A stretch of DNA of 64,000 nt from contig JYOE01000011.1 in the NCBI GenBank assembly GCA_000955875.1, positions 1 through 64,000 of the forward strand, given 5' to 3'. The stretch comes from Terrabacter sp. 28. GTDB taxonomy: Bacteria; Actinomycetota; Actinomycetes; Actinomycetales; Dermatophilaceae. The position numbers and the translations under genes are program-made. Below the pieces are notes generated by a model that saw only the letters and a program-made list of their open reading frames with translations, was not told where the DNA came from and searched no databases. Below, piece after piece: positions 33,399 to 41,775 of the stretch; the stretch's first letter is position 1, and each line of letters begins with the position of its first letter.

Positions 33399-35482
33399 CG
33401 GCTCACCTGGGTCTGGCGGCGGTTGTCGGCCTCGTCGGACTCGCGCACGTGCCCGTCGGGGTCGGCGACGACCGCCACCGTGTGGGTGCCCTTGCCCAGA
33501 CGCACGCCCGGGAAGCCCACCGTGGCCGAGCGTCCGGCCGCGATGTCGGTGGGCACCGAGGTCGCGACGTTGACCCCGTCGACGAACAGGCGCGTCGTGA
33601 CGCCCGAGGCCGCTGCCTTGCCGGTGTTGGCCACCGTCGCGGTCGTGGCGTAGAGCCCGCCGGCCTTCGCCACCGACATCGCGCTCGGCGTCAGGTTAGG
33701 CAGGGCGTCGTACGCGGCGTACAGGGTGTTGCCGCTCTGCTGCCGCGCGATCGTGGCGTACGCGTCGAAGTTCTGTGCGCCGCCGGGCTGGGCGCACGCG
33801 CCCGTGCAGCCGTCTGCGTAGCCGACCTCGACCCGACCGGTCCTGTCGACCGTCGCGTCCATGAAGTCGAGCAGGTTGCGGTCGTTGCCGCACGTCGTTC
33901 CGGCCGTGCAGATCGAGCCGCGCTGCACGGGGTCGGTCGGCGTCGTGTCGACCGTGACCCAGCTCTTGCCCCCGTCGTAGGTGGTCGAGACGTAGAGGTG
34001 CCACACGCCCGTGAAGGTCGCTGCGTCCTGGTAGTTGCCGGGCGTCGTCGTGCCGATGAAGGCGAACGAGGCCCGGTCGTCGTCACCCGCCACGACGGCC
34101 GGGAAGACGGTGTTGTGGATGCCGAGCGCGGCCCCGACGTTCTGGTCGTCGGTCCAGGTGCGGCCCTTGTCGCGGCTGACTGCGACCCGCGGCGTCCCGT
34201 CAGCAGCCTGGTAGCCCATGTAGACGGTGCCCTTGGCCCCGATGCCGACGCTCGGGTCGGAGTCCCCGGCCGTGCTCGCGGGGTCCTTGCGCACCGACCA
34301 CGTGGTGCCGCCGTCCTCGGAGACCGCGACGGCCTGGTTGCCACCGCACGACTTGTTGGGCACGTAGACCGTGCCGTCGTTCGGGGCGACCTTGACGTGG
34401 CCGTGGAGGCCTCCGCAGTCGAGGAGCGAGTACATGGGCACCGCCGGCCCGAACGTCACGCCGCCGTCGTGGCTCGACGCACAGTTGGCGTCGGCGATGT
34501 CCTGGCTGCAGTAGTAGACGGCGTTCGGGTAGGTGGAGGTGGGCAGCGGGCCGACACCGTTGGGAGAGAACGGGCCTCCGCCGACAGTCTGGTGGTCGAC
34601 GCCGGAGTTGAGGCCGCCGCCCTGGCTGGGCGACCACGTCGTGCCGTCGTCGTCGGAGTAGCACATGAGTGAGGTCTTGCCCGCGAGCTGGCTCTCGAAG
34701 ACGCGGCCGGTCGCCGGGTCGGTGAAGCCGATCGGGTCGAGCGAGGTCGAGCCGCCGGTGGCACAGCCGTTGGCGGGCGTCGCGGACACGTCGGCCCACG
34801 AGACCCGCGACGGCGAGACGGTGTCGTCCCACGTCGCCTTGAAGGTGCCGAAGAGCGCCTGGTAGAAGGTCGCGCCGGTCTTGTGGCTGCTGCCGATCGA
34901 AGGCTCACCGGCATCGTGCGCCTGGGCGAACGACTCCGGGGCGCCGTACTGGGAGAACGTCGGCGGCGTCGCCGTGCCGGGTGGCGGGTTGGCGGGAAGG
35001 TCAGTGAGCGTCGCCGTCGCCGTGACGGTGTCACCGAGCGGCGCGAACGGCACCACGCGCACCGTGTAGTCGCCGCTCGTCGGCGGCGCGATGATCACCT
35101 CCGGGTCGGAGGACGACGCGGCCGACGCGACGACGGCCCCGTTCGTGTCGAGCAGGTAGACGTCGAAGTCGGCGGCGGAAGTGGGCCAGCCGACCTTGAT
35201 CGTGAGCTGGTGCGTGTCGCCGTAGCTGCTCGGCGTGGACACGTGCAGCGCGAAGTCGTCGCACAGCTCCGGTCCACACGTGACGTCACCCGCTGTCCCC
35301 GTGACGTTGGGGGCGGCGAAGGGACCTGCGCTCCACTGGACGCTCGTGCTCGTGTCGGACAGCGACCCCGAGTCCGGCGTTGCGGCGATCGCCGGAGCGG
35401 CCACGCCGAAGGCTGCGACGAGCCCGGCCGCCGCGACGAGCGGCAGCGCGCGTGAACGGTGGTTTCTGGATGATGTCGGCAT
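33395..35482 (-). CDS. Secreted sialidase-like Asp-box propeller with CARDB domain
   Basis: A 695-residue exported protein. After the signal peptide (ending near AIAA) there is a pre-peptidase/PPC-like beta domain (HQLTIKVGWPTSAADFDVYLLD). A long beta-propeller region follows with repeated Asp-boxes: SDDDGTTW, SHDGGVTF, SEDGGTTW, SRDKGRTW and TYDGGKSW. A C-terminal CARDB domain (LTPSAMSVAKAGG ... HTVAVVADPDGHVRESDEADN) ends it. Asp-boxes occur in sialidases and in many non-enzymatic propellers; no sialidase RIP motif or Arg triad was identified, so enzymatic activity is unproven. AGGAG precedes ATG 35482. Confidence 0.78.
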   Translation of the reverse strand: MPTSSRNHRSRALPLVAAAGLVAAFGVAAPAIAATPDSGSLSDTSTSVQWSAGPFAAPNVTGTAGDVTCGPELCDDFALHVSTPSSYGDTHQLTIKVGWPTSAADFDVYLLDTNGAVVASAASSSDPEVIIAPPTSGDYTVRVVPFAPLGDTVTATATLTDLPANPPPGTATPPTFSQYGAPESFAQAHDAGEPSIGSSHKTGATFYQALFGTFKATWDDTVSPSRVSWADVSATPANGCATGGSTSLDPIGFTDPATGRVFESQLAGKTSLMCYSDDDGTTWSPSQGGGLNSGVDHQTVGGGPFSPNGVGPLPTSTYPNAVYYCSQDIADANCASSHDGGVTFGPAVPMYSLLDCGGLHGHVKVAPNDGTVYVPNKSCGGNQAVAVSEDGGTTWSVRKDPASTAGDSDPSVGIGAKGTVYMGYQAADGTPRVAVSRDKGRTWTDDQNVGAALGIHNTVFPAVVAGDDDRASFAFIGTTTPGNYQDAATFTGVWHLYVSTTYDGGKSWVTVDTTPTDPVQRGSICTAGTTCGNDRNLLDFMDATVDRTGRVEVGYADGCTGACAQPGGAQNFDAYATIARQQSGNTLYAAYDALPNLTPSAMSVAKAGGLYATTATVANTGKAAASGVTTRLFVDGVNVATSVPTDIAAGRSATVGFPGVRLGKGTHTVAVVADPDGHVRESDEADNRRQTQVSR

Positions 35483-35720
35483 GCGGGGCAGCTCCTGGGT
35501 CCGCTGGTGTGAAGAACACCCCCGAGGCGTTCGGTCCGGTGACCGGCGACGCGACTACACGCGCGCTCGCTCGACCGGGACAACGAGTTCGGGTCGGGCC
35601 CGGCTACGGACCGCTTGGTCAAGAGGTGGTCAGGAACTGCTGGGTCTCCGCTGGGGCAAGACTGGACGATGGCTGGGAGAAGGCCCCCGTGATGCAGCCG
35701 ACACACGACAAATTCGCGAG

Positions 35721-35736
35721 AGCCGACCGATCGGCT
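35721..35736. promoter_or_regulatory. Dyad ahead of WS/DGAT gene
   Basis: AGCCGA-CCGA-TCGGCT is a perfect 16-bp dyad. A -10-like TAGCTT at 35748-35753 ends seven bases before the ATG at 35761, so the message may be leaderless, and the dyad would then cover the -25 to -40 region as expected of a repressor operator. The rest of the 278-bp gap to the divergent propeller gene shows no gene. Confidence 0.4.
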
Positions 35737-35760
35737 GCGTGACCGGCCTAGCTTCGATGC

Positions 35761-37119
35761 ATGGCCACGGGCAGGCGCCCACACCCGGGAGGCGACACCG
35801 ATGTCCCCCGCCGGGACGGGGCCGTCCGGCGCCTCACGCCGAACGACCTCACCACGCTGCTGAGCGACCGGGGCCCGGCCCCCATGAACATCGCGGCGGT
35901 CCTCGTCGTCGACGGCGGCTCCCGGCTCGACCCGTCGGCCGTGGTGTCGGCGGTTCGCGATGGGGCGCAACAGGTTCCTCGACTGCGGCAACGTCTGCGC
36001 GCCGCGCCCTTCGGCTGCGGCCGCCCGTACTGGCGCGACGACGACCGGTTCGACGTCGCCAGGCACCTCACCTTCGAGCAGGTGGAGAGCGACGAGGCTC
36101 TCCTCGACCGTGCCGCCGAGCTCGCCTGCCACGCGCTACCCCGTGACCGCCCCCTCTGGGCGGCGCACTGGTTCAGCGGCCTCCCCGGGGGCGAGGCCGC
36201 GCTCGTGTTCGTGACACACCACGTCCTGACCGACGGGATCGGCGGGCTGGCCGTCCTGGCCGCCCTCTCCGACGACACGCCGGCGATCCCGGTCGCGCAC
36301 GCGGGCGCGAGCGCGCCGACCCGCCGCGCCCTGGCGACGGAGGCGTGGCATGACCGGCTCGCAGGAGTCAGGTCCGTCGGCCCGCGGCTGCGTCTCGTCC
36401 GGTCCGGCCTGCACGACCTCGGGGCACGGCGGGAACGACCTCGCCTGTGCCCGCGCACGGCGTTCAACCGGCCGACCGGCCCGCGCCGACGGGTGGCCGT
36501 CCTCGAGGCCCCGCTCGGCGAGGCGATCGCGGCTGCCCACCGGCACGGCGCAACGCTCAACGACCTCCTGCTGTCTGCCGTGGCGGGCGCGATGGGCCGC
36601 GCGCTGGCCGACCGTGGCGAGCCGGTCGACTCGGTGGTTCTCTCCGTGCCCTACTCGTCGCGGACGTCGACGACGCCCGGCAGGCTCGGGAACGAGACCG
36701 GGGTCGTGCCGTTCCGGATCCCCGTCGGCACCGATGCCCTCGGCCGGCTGGAGCGCGTCGCGGAGCTCACGCGTCAGCAGCGAGGGCGACCGCGGGCCGC
36801 CTCGGCCGCCCCGCTCGGCGTCGTCTTCCGCGGACTCGCCCGAGCGGGGCTGCTGCAGTGGTTCGTCGACCACCAGCGGCTGGTCAACTCCTTCGTCACC
36901 AACGTCCGCGGCCCGTCCGACCGGCTCACCTTCTGCGGTCGCGAGGTGACGCGACTGCTGCCGATCGCCGTCACGCCCGGCAACGTCGCGGTGACCTTCG
37001 ACGTGCTCTCGTATGCCGGCACCCTCTCCGTCTGCGTCGTCACCGACCCCGACGTCGTGGCGGACCGGGAACCCCTGATGGCTCACCTGAGGGACGAGGT
37101 GGACCTGCTGCTGCGCTGA
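35761..37119 (+). CDS. WS/DGAT-type O-acyltransferase
   Basis: A 452-residue wax ester synthase/acyl-CoA:diacylglycerol acyltransferase family protein. The catalytic HHxxxDG motif reads HHVLTDG (about residue 152). The C-terminal DUF1298 part contains NSFVTNVRGPSDRLTFCGREV. These enzymes esterify fatty acyl-CoA to diacylglycerol or alcohols, forming storage lipid. No Shine-Dalgarno is present, consistent with a leaderless start; an alternative later start within the first 25 codons is possible because family homology begins at VRRLTPNDL. Confidence 0.87.
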   Translation: MATGRRPHPGGDTDVPRRDGAVRRLTPNDLTTLLSDRGPAPMNIAAVLVVDGGSRLDPSAVVSAVRDGAQQVPRLRQRLRAAPFGCGRPYWRDDDRFDVARHLTFEQVESDEALLDRAAELACHALPRDRPLWAAHWFSGLPGGEAALVFVTHHVLTDGIGGLAVLAALSDDTPAIPVAHAGASAPTRRALATEAWHDRLAGVRSVGPRLRLVRSGLHDLGARRERPRLCPRTAFNRPTGPRRRVAVLEAPLGEAIAAAHRHGATLNDLLLSAVAGAMGRALADRGEPVDSVVLSVPYSSRTSTTPGRLGNETGVVPFRIPVGTDALGRLERVAELTRQQRGRPRAASAAPLGVVFRGLARAGLLQWFVDHQRLVNSFVTNVRGPSDRLTFCGREVTRLLPIAVTPGNVAVTFDVLSYAGTLSVCVVTDPDVVADREPLMAHLRDEVDLLLR

Positions 37120-37154
37120 TCAGTGTCGCGGGCGGCACTGCGCAAGAGCGCGTT

Positions 37155-38534
37155 TCACTCCGCAGCCGCGGCGAGGATCGCGTCTGCCGAGAGGTCGATG
37201 TCGGCCTCGGTCGTCGTCGAGTTGGAGACGGAGACGCGGATCAGCCGTAGCCCGCGCCAGGTGGTGCCGCCGACCCAGCAGACGCCCTGGCGCTGCACGC
37301 GCTCGATGATGGCGTCGGTCCGAGCCGGGTCCCCGATGCTGACGAGCACCTGGTTGAGCACGACGTCGTTGTGGATCGTCGCGCCCCCCGCTGTCAGCCG
37401 CTGGGCCATGCGCTGCGCCAGCGCACACGACCGGTCGACAAGGTCGGCCACCCCAGCGCTTCCGAGCTCCCGTAGCGCTGCCCACACCGCGAATCCCCGT
37501 GCACGCCTGGAGGACTCAGGGGTGAGGTCGCCGAGGACGAAGTCGGAGACGGCGCCCGAACCAGTGAGGTACGCGGCGGCATACGACATCGTGGAGGCGT
37601 GCAGCCCCGCGTCGGCGCAGATGGCGAGCCCGCAGTCGTAGGGGACGTTGAGCCACTTGTGCGCATCGACGCCCCAGGAGTCGGCCAGCTCCAGCCCGTC
37701 GACGAGGTGGGCGGTCCGCGGTGAGGCTGCTGCCCACAGCCCGAACGCGCCGTCGACGTGCACCCAGGCACCGTGCTCGCGGGCCAACGGGATGGCGGCG
37801 AGCAGGTCGTCGCAGGCGCCGGTGTTCACGTTGCCCGCCTGAAGGCACACGATGGTGGGACGGCCCCCCAGCGCCTCCAGCGCCTCAGCCAGCCTCGGCA
37901 CGTCCACGGCACCCTGGGCACCGGTCGCGACGGGGACGATGCTCGCCGTGCCGAACCCCAGCAGCCGCGCGGCCCTGTCGATCGTGGCGTGGCGCTCGTC
38001 GCCGGCGACGATGGCGACGGGCGGTGCGCCGAAGAGCCCGTCGCGCGCGACATCCCATCCGACGTCGGCCAGCACGCGCTGACGCCCGACCGCGAGCCCG
38101 ACCGTGTTCGCCGCCTGCGCGCCGGTGACGAAGCCCACCGACGCGGTCGTGGGCAGTCCCAGCAGGCGCGTCAGCCACGCGGCCGCCGCGCGCTCGGCGG
38201 CAGCCGCCGCGGGCGACAGGGCCTCGCTGTAGGCGCACTGGTCCCACCCGGACGCGAGCAGGTCGGCAGCCGTCGCCGCCGGAGAGGCGCCCCCGATGAC
38301 GAAGCCGAAGTAGCGCGGGCCGACGGTGCCGACCAGACCCGGCGTGGCGGCCGCGACGAGCTCGTCGACGACCTCGGCGGGGTCGGTCGGCCCCTCCTGG
38401 AGCGGCCCGCCGAACGCCTGCGCCAGAGCTGCCGGGTCGGGGTACGGGTGGACGGGCCGGTCGGCGACGGTCATCCGGTGGCGTGCCCCCTCGGCTGCGG
38501 CGCGGGTGAAGAGATGCTCGAGATCAGGCTCCAT
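37155..38534 (-). CDS. PLP-dependent decarboxylase (group II)
   Basis: A 459-residue pyridoxal-5'-phosphate enzyme of the aromatic-amino-acid/glutamate decarboxylase group. The cofactor Lys is in VDAHKWLNVPYDCG (about 300), preceded by HVDGAFGLWA with the conserved Asp. The FGFVIGGASPAATAADLL segment near residue 80 is typical of aspartate aminotransferase-fold relatives annotated as aminotransferase class V or decarboxylase. ATG 38534 has AGGAG ten bases upstream; a GTG at 38543 is possible. Substrate unknown. Convergent with the WS/DGAT gene with only 35 bp between. Confidence 0.85.
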   Translation of the reverse strand: MEPDLEHLFTRAAAEGARHRMTVADRPVHPYPDPAALAQAFGGPLQEGPTDPAEVVDELVAAATPGLVGTVGPRYFGFVIGGASPAATAADLLASGWDQCAYSEALSPAAAAAERAAAAWLTRLLGLPTTASVGFVTGAQAANTVGLAVGRQRVLADVGWDVARDGLFGAPPVAIVAGDERHATIDRAARLLGFGTASIVPVATGAQGAVDVPRLAEALEALGGRPTIVCLQAGNVNTGACDDLLAAIPLAREHGAWVHVDGAFGLWAAASPRTAHLVDGLELADSWGVDAHKWLNVPYDCGLAICADAGLHASTMSYAAAYLTGSGAVSDFVLGDLTPESSRRARGFAVWAALRELGSAGVADLVDRSCALAQRMAQRLTAGGATIHNDVVLNQVLVSIGDPARTDAIIERVQRQGVCWVGGTTWRGLRLIRVSVSNSTTTEADIDLSADAILAAAAE

Positions 38535-38614
38535 GTGGGGCACGCTCCTCGCCCTGATGCCCCACGCGCAAGGCCTCTGAGCCGGACGGGCCGCGGGTGC
38601 CGCTCGCTGCGAGG

Positions 38615-39043
38615 TCAGGAGGCAGCCGTGAGCGGGTCGGGCAGCCGGAAGACACCGTCCCCGGTGGCGACGTGGAAGCCGAGCAGACGGACACCGTGCC
38701 CGGCGCAGAGGTCGATGGCGGTCTGGTGCCAGGCACGGTCGACGTCGTCGGCGGCGGTCCCGCGTGGTCGGCCCCGCGCCACCAGCAAAGAGCCCCGACT
38801 TTCGGCGACGAGTGGCAGCACGAGCTCGAGCAGGCCGACCAGCCCGTCGGGGCCGGTCTCGTCGCCCAGGTCGTGCAGCACGACGGGTTGGACGCCGCGG
38901 TGCTGCTCGTCGCAGATCATCAGCCCGACGCAGCCGTTGTCGCGGTCGGCCTCACCGATGATGAGGTCGATGACGTCGCCGGCCATGCGGACGTCGGTGA
39001 GCGGGATCTCGGCGGCCCGTGGGGGCAGGTCCTGGAAGGTCAT
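38615..39043 (-). CDS. Hypothetical protein, paralog of 11347-11781
   Basis: A 142-residue protein starting MTFQDLPPRAAEIPLTD, alignable with the protein at 11347-11781 through LMICDEQHRGVQPVVLHD, LLVARGRPRGTAADDVDRAW and GVRLLGFHVATGDGVF. The last two motifs sit where RadC/JAB proteins carry HNHPSG-xPSxxD and the following strand, but the histidines are absent. Start 39043 is chosen to match its paralog; an ATG at 39052 (MADMTF) is equally accessible. It lies just downstream of the cupredoxin gene on the same strand. Confidence 0.6.
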   Translation of the reverse strand: MTFQDLPPRAAEIPLTDVRMAGDVIDLIIGEADRDNGCVGLMICDEQHRGVQPVVLHDLGDETGPDGLVGLLELVLPLVAESRGSLLVARGRPRGTAADDVDRAWHQTAIDLCAGHGVRLLGFHVATGDGVFRLPDPLTAAS

Positions 39044-39093
39044 GTCCGCCATCGTGGCCGGGCTGGGGCCTGCCCCGTCGGAGTTGTCCCCAG

Positions 39094-39669
39094 CTACCTG
39101 ACCGTGAGCACGACCCGCATCCACGGGTGGATGCAGCACTCGAACAGGTAGGTGCCCGGCATGAGGTGGGCCGTGCTGAAGGCCTCCTTCGCCCCGGCGG
39201 TCACGAAGACGTTCACCTTCGAGGGCGGCTTCGGCGCGAGGTCGCCGTTCGGCAGCGTGGTGGCGCACTCCTCGGCTGGGACCGGGTTGCCTGACAGCTG
39301 GTTGAGGGGCGCCACGAAGCCGCCGCCGAAGTGCTCGACCATCGTGAAGGTGTGCGTCTCGCCGCCCCTGTTCTCGACGAGGACCGGACGGCCCTCTCGG
39401 ATCGTGAGCATGGACGGGTCGAAGTTCCATGCCCTGGCGGTCTGCGTGGCGGTCAGCTCCGCGAAGAGCTGGTCGACGGTGGTCTCCCCGTCGCCGACGC
39501 ACGCGCCGGGGCCCAGGACTGCGTTGAAGGTCGCAGGGTCGCAGTCGTCGTGCATCCTGACGCGCTCACCCCCTTGGTGCGAGGCCTCGGTCGGTCCGGC
39601 GAGGGCGAGGGCGCTGAGTGCTGCGAGAGAACCGGCTGACAAGGCGATGCTGATCTTCCTGTGCCACAT
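39094..39669 (-). CDS. Secreted cupredoxin-like protein
   Basis: A 191-residue exported protein. A signal peptide ends near TEAS; the C-terminal domain is a cupredoxin fold with candidate type 1 copper ligands His (GETHTFTM, about 107), Cys and His in FECCIHPWM (about 178-182) and the following Met. The N-terminal half contains DPSMLTIREGRPVLVENRG. Two adjacent cysteines and the HPW variant make copper binding likely but the redox partner unknown. GGAGAAG precedes ATG 39669. Confidence 0.82.
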   Translation of the reverse strand: MWHRKISIALSAGSLAALSALALAGPTEASHQGGERVRMHDDCDPATFNAVLGPGACVGDGETTVDQLFAELTATQTARAWNFDPSMLTIREGRPVLVENRGGETHTFTMVEHFGGGFVAPLNQLSGNPVPAEECATTLPNGDLAPKPPSKVNVFVTAGAKEAFSTAHLMPGTYLFECCIHPWMRVVLTVR

Positions 39670-39880
39670 GTCTTCTCCACTGCGGGGCGGGCGTCGGGGG
39701 CAGAGTGCTCTCGAGGGGAGGGCCCGCACGTATCGCAACCCCGCACGCTACGCGCTTCAACGACTGCCTGCCGGTGAATCGGCTGAAGCGCTCGGTGTGG
39801 TGGGGCCAGAGTGCGCTTGCGTCCGAATCATCCTGCGCGGACGGAGAATTCGGTTTCCATGCGCACCCACGTTGCCTCTG

Positions 39881-41544
39881 TCAGCGAGGTTCGAGACCGA
39901 GCCGCGCGGCGACCTGGCTGCCTCCGATCTCGCGGACGAAGTCGGGGTCGCCGACGACGACGAGCTGGTCGGTCGCGCGTGACATGCCCACGTAGAGCAT
40001 CTCCCGCGCACGCTCGGTGTTCTTGGCGTTGACGCAGAGCACGACCGCGCGCCGCTCGAGCCCCTTGCAGCCCAGGACGTGCCCGTAGAACACGTCGTCG
40101 TTGTCCCAGAACGACCTCCAGTAGCCGACGTGCCCCTGGGCCTCCTGTCGCTCGACCTGTGCCGGGTGTCGTGACCCCATCGTCAGCAGCGCGACGTGCT
40201 GCGGCTCCCAGCCCGTGGCGAGCAGCACGTCGACCTGGTCGTCGGCGACGCCCACCGCGTCGTCGCGGGCGCACGGCACGAAGGTGACCTCGGCGCCGTA
40301 ACCGCCGCGCAGGTGCATGCGCATGGGCGCCAGCGGGCCGAACGCGCGTGCGATCTGCTGCGTGTTGCGCAGGTTGTGGTCGAGCACGAGCGGCACGAGT
40401 GGCACCGGCGGCTGACCGAAGCGGGCGAAGATGCGCTGGTTCTCGTCCGAGTAGACGTAGAGCCCACCCTCGTCCTCGTCGCGCAACGCCTTCATGAGCG
40501 GGAACCACCAGTGGTCCGCGAAGTCCTGCGCCTCGTCGACGATGACGGCGTCGAACTTCTTGCCGTCGGGCAGCCCGCTCGCGATCTCGGTCATCCGGGC
40601 CGCGAGGTCGCGCTCCCAGAAGTCCGCGTCGTTGCGGTCGTGCGACGCGGTGTCGATGCCCCACTCGTTGGCGAGGTCCTCGAACGAGCCCACGAACGCC
40701 GGGTGGTGGCGCCGCGGCACCCCGGCCAGCTGGCGCATGAAGTACTGCGACAGCCCGATCGAGTAGCAGACGAGCGCCACGCGTTGCGCCGGCCGGTCGC
40801 CCTGTCCCCGCGTCAGGTCCTTCGCCTGGGTCAGCGCCAGGATCGTCTTGCCGCTGCCGGCCCCACCGCGGATCTCCATGCGCGGGATGAGCCGCGTGGC
40901 CTTGAGCAGCGCGGCCTGCTCCTGCGTGAGGCGGTCGGCCGTCGCCGCGCGTTCGTCGGCGTCGGCCGCGACGTCCGGCACGGGACGACCCCTGCCCGTG
41001 AGGATCTCGACGACGAGCGCTATGTCGCCGTCGCTCGGGACGCGCTGCTCGTTCTCCTGCATGGCGGCGACGTCGTGGATGCGCCCGGCGAGGTCGTCGA
41101 GGTCGCGGCTGCCCTTATCATCCAGCGGGGGCAGTCCGTCGTGGCGAAGTCGTCGGCGAGGTCGGTGAAGGGCACGACTACCGCGTGGCCGAACCGCACC
41201 CTGCTGCGGTGGTTCCTCCACCGAGGGTCGGCCTCGATGAACTCGCGCAGCGCGTACTTCCCGTCGCGGCACTGCTCGACGGGGCGCACGCGGCTCTTGC
41301 GGGTGCCGCCGCCGGACCACCACTGACCCTGCGCGTCCACCGACACACTGCCGCCCTTGACCTCCACGACCACGATGCCGACGTCGGGCATGAGCACCAC
41401 AATGTCGAGCTCGTGGTCCTTGCGCTGCGACGTGAGGCGTACGTTGGCCAGCAGGACCGTGCCGTCGGCCACCGTGCCCCGCAGTCGCTCCCACACGACC
41501 CGCTCCGACTCGTGCGCGAAGCGCGCAGCCTCCCCCTGTGCCAT
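39881..41544 (-). pseudogene. NERD-domain UvrD-like helicase, frameshifted
   Basis: Two reading frames together make one protein of about 554 residues. The first (from ATG 41544) encodes a NERD nuclease-related domain with HELDIVVL and GIVVVEVKGG and runs to DCPRWMI. The second continues KGSRDLDDLAGRI into a superfamily-1 helicase with Walker A GGAGSGKT, VIVDEAQDF and GMSRATDQLVVVGD. The switch needs one extra base at about 41116-41117 (ATGAT-AAGGGC read as ATGATCAAGGGC). All else is intact, so this is a recent one-base deletion or a sequencing error. Stand-alone NERD-helicases are linked to DNA repair or defence. Confidence 0.82.
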
Positions 41545-41775
41545 GGCCGCAGGCTAGCCACCCGGGGGCGCCGAGTGCGGCACATCGGACGTATGCCGTC
41601 GCGCGCGCCGACCGGACACCTGCAGGCATTGCGCACCCGGAGGGCAAAAAACCCAAAGCCGTCCGGCAACACAACGCCGAGCGTAGATTCGAAAGTCGTG
41701 TGGGCCGAGCTCCGCATGAACGACCCGGAGGAGGCCCACGCGACGCGCTGGTGCAGAAATCCCTCGGAGGTGCTC

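Noticed and set aside
32943-35482. Functional sialidase
   Set aside because: Asp-boxes alone are not diagnostic; the catalytic Arg triad and RIP motif were not identified.
35795-35860. Alternative WS/DGAT start at ATG 35801 with GGGAGG upstream
   Set aside because: That ATG is out of frame with the conserved VRRLTPNDL region and its frame soon diverges from the family; using it would require a frameshift.
41020-41130. Programmed ribosomal frameshift in the NERD-helicase gene
   Set aside because: No slippery heptamer, stem or pseudoknot is evident at the junction; a simple one-base loss explains both frames.
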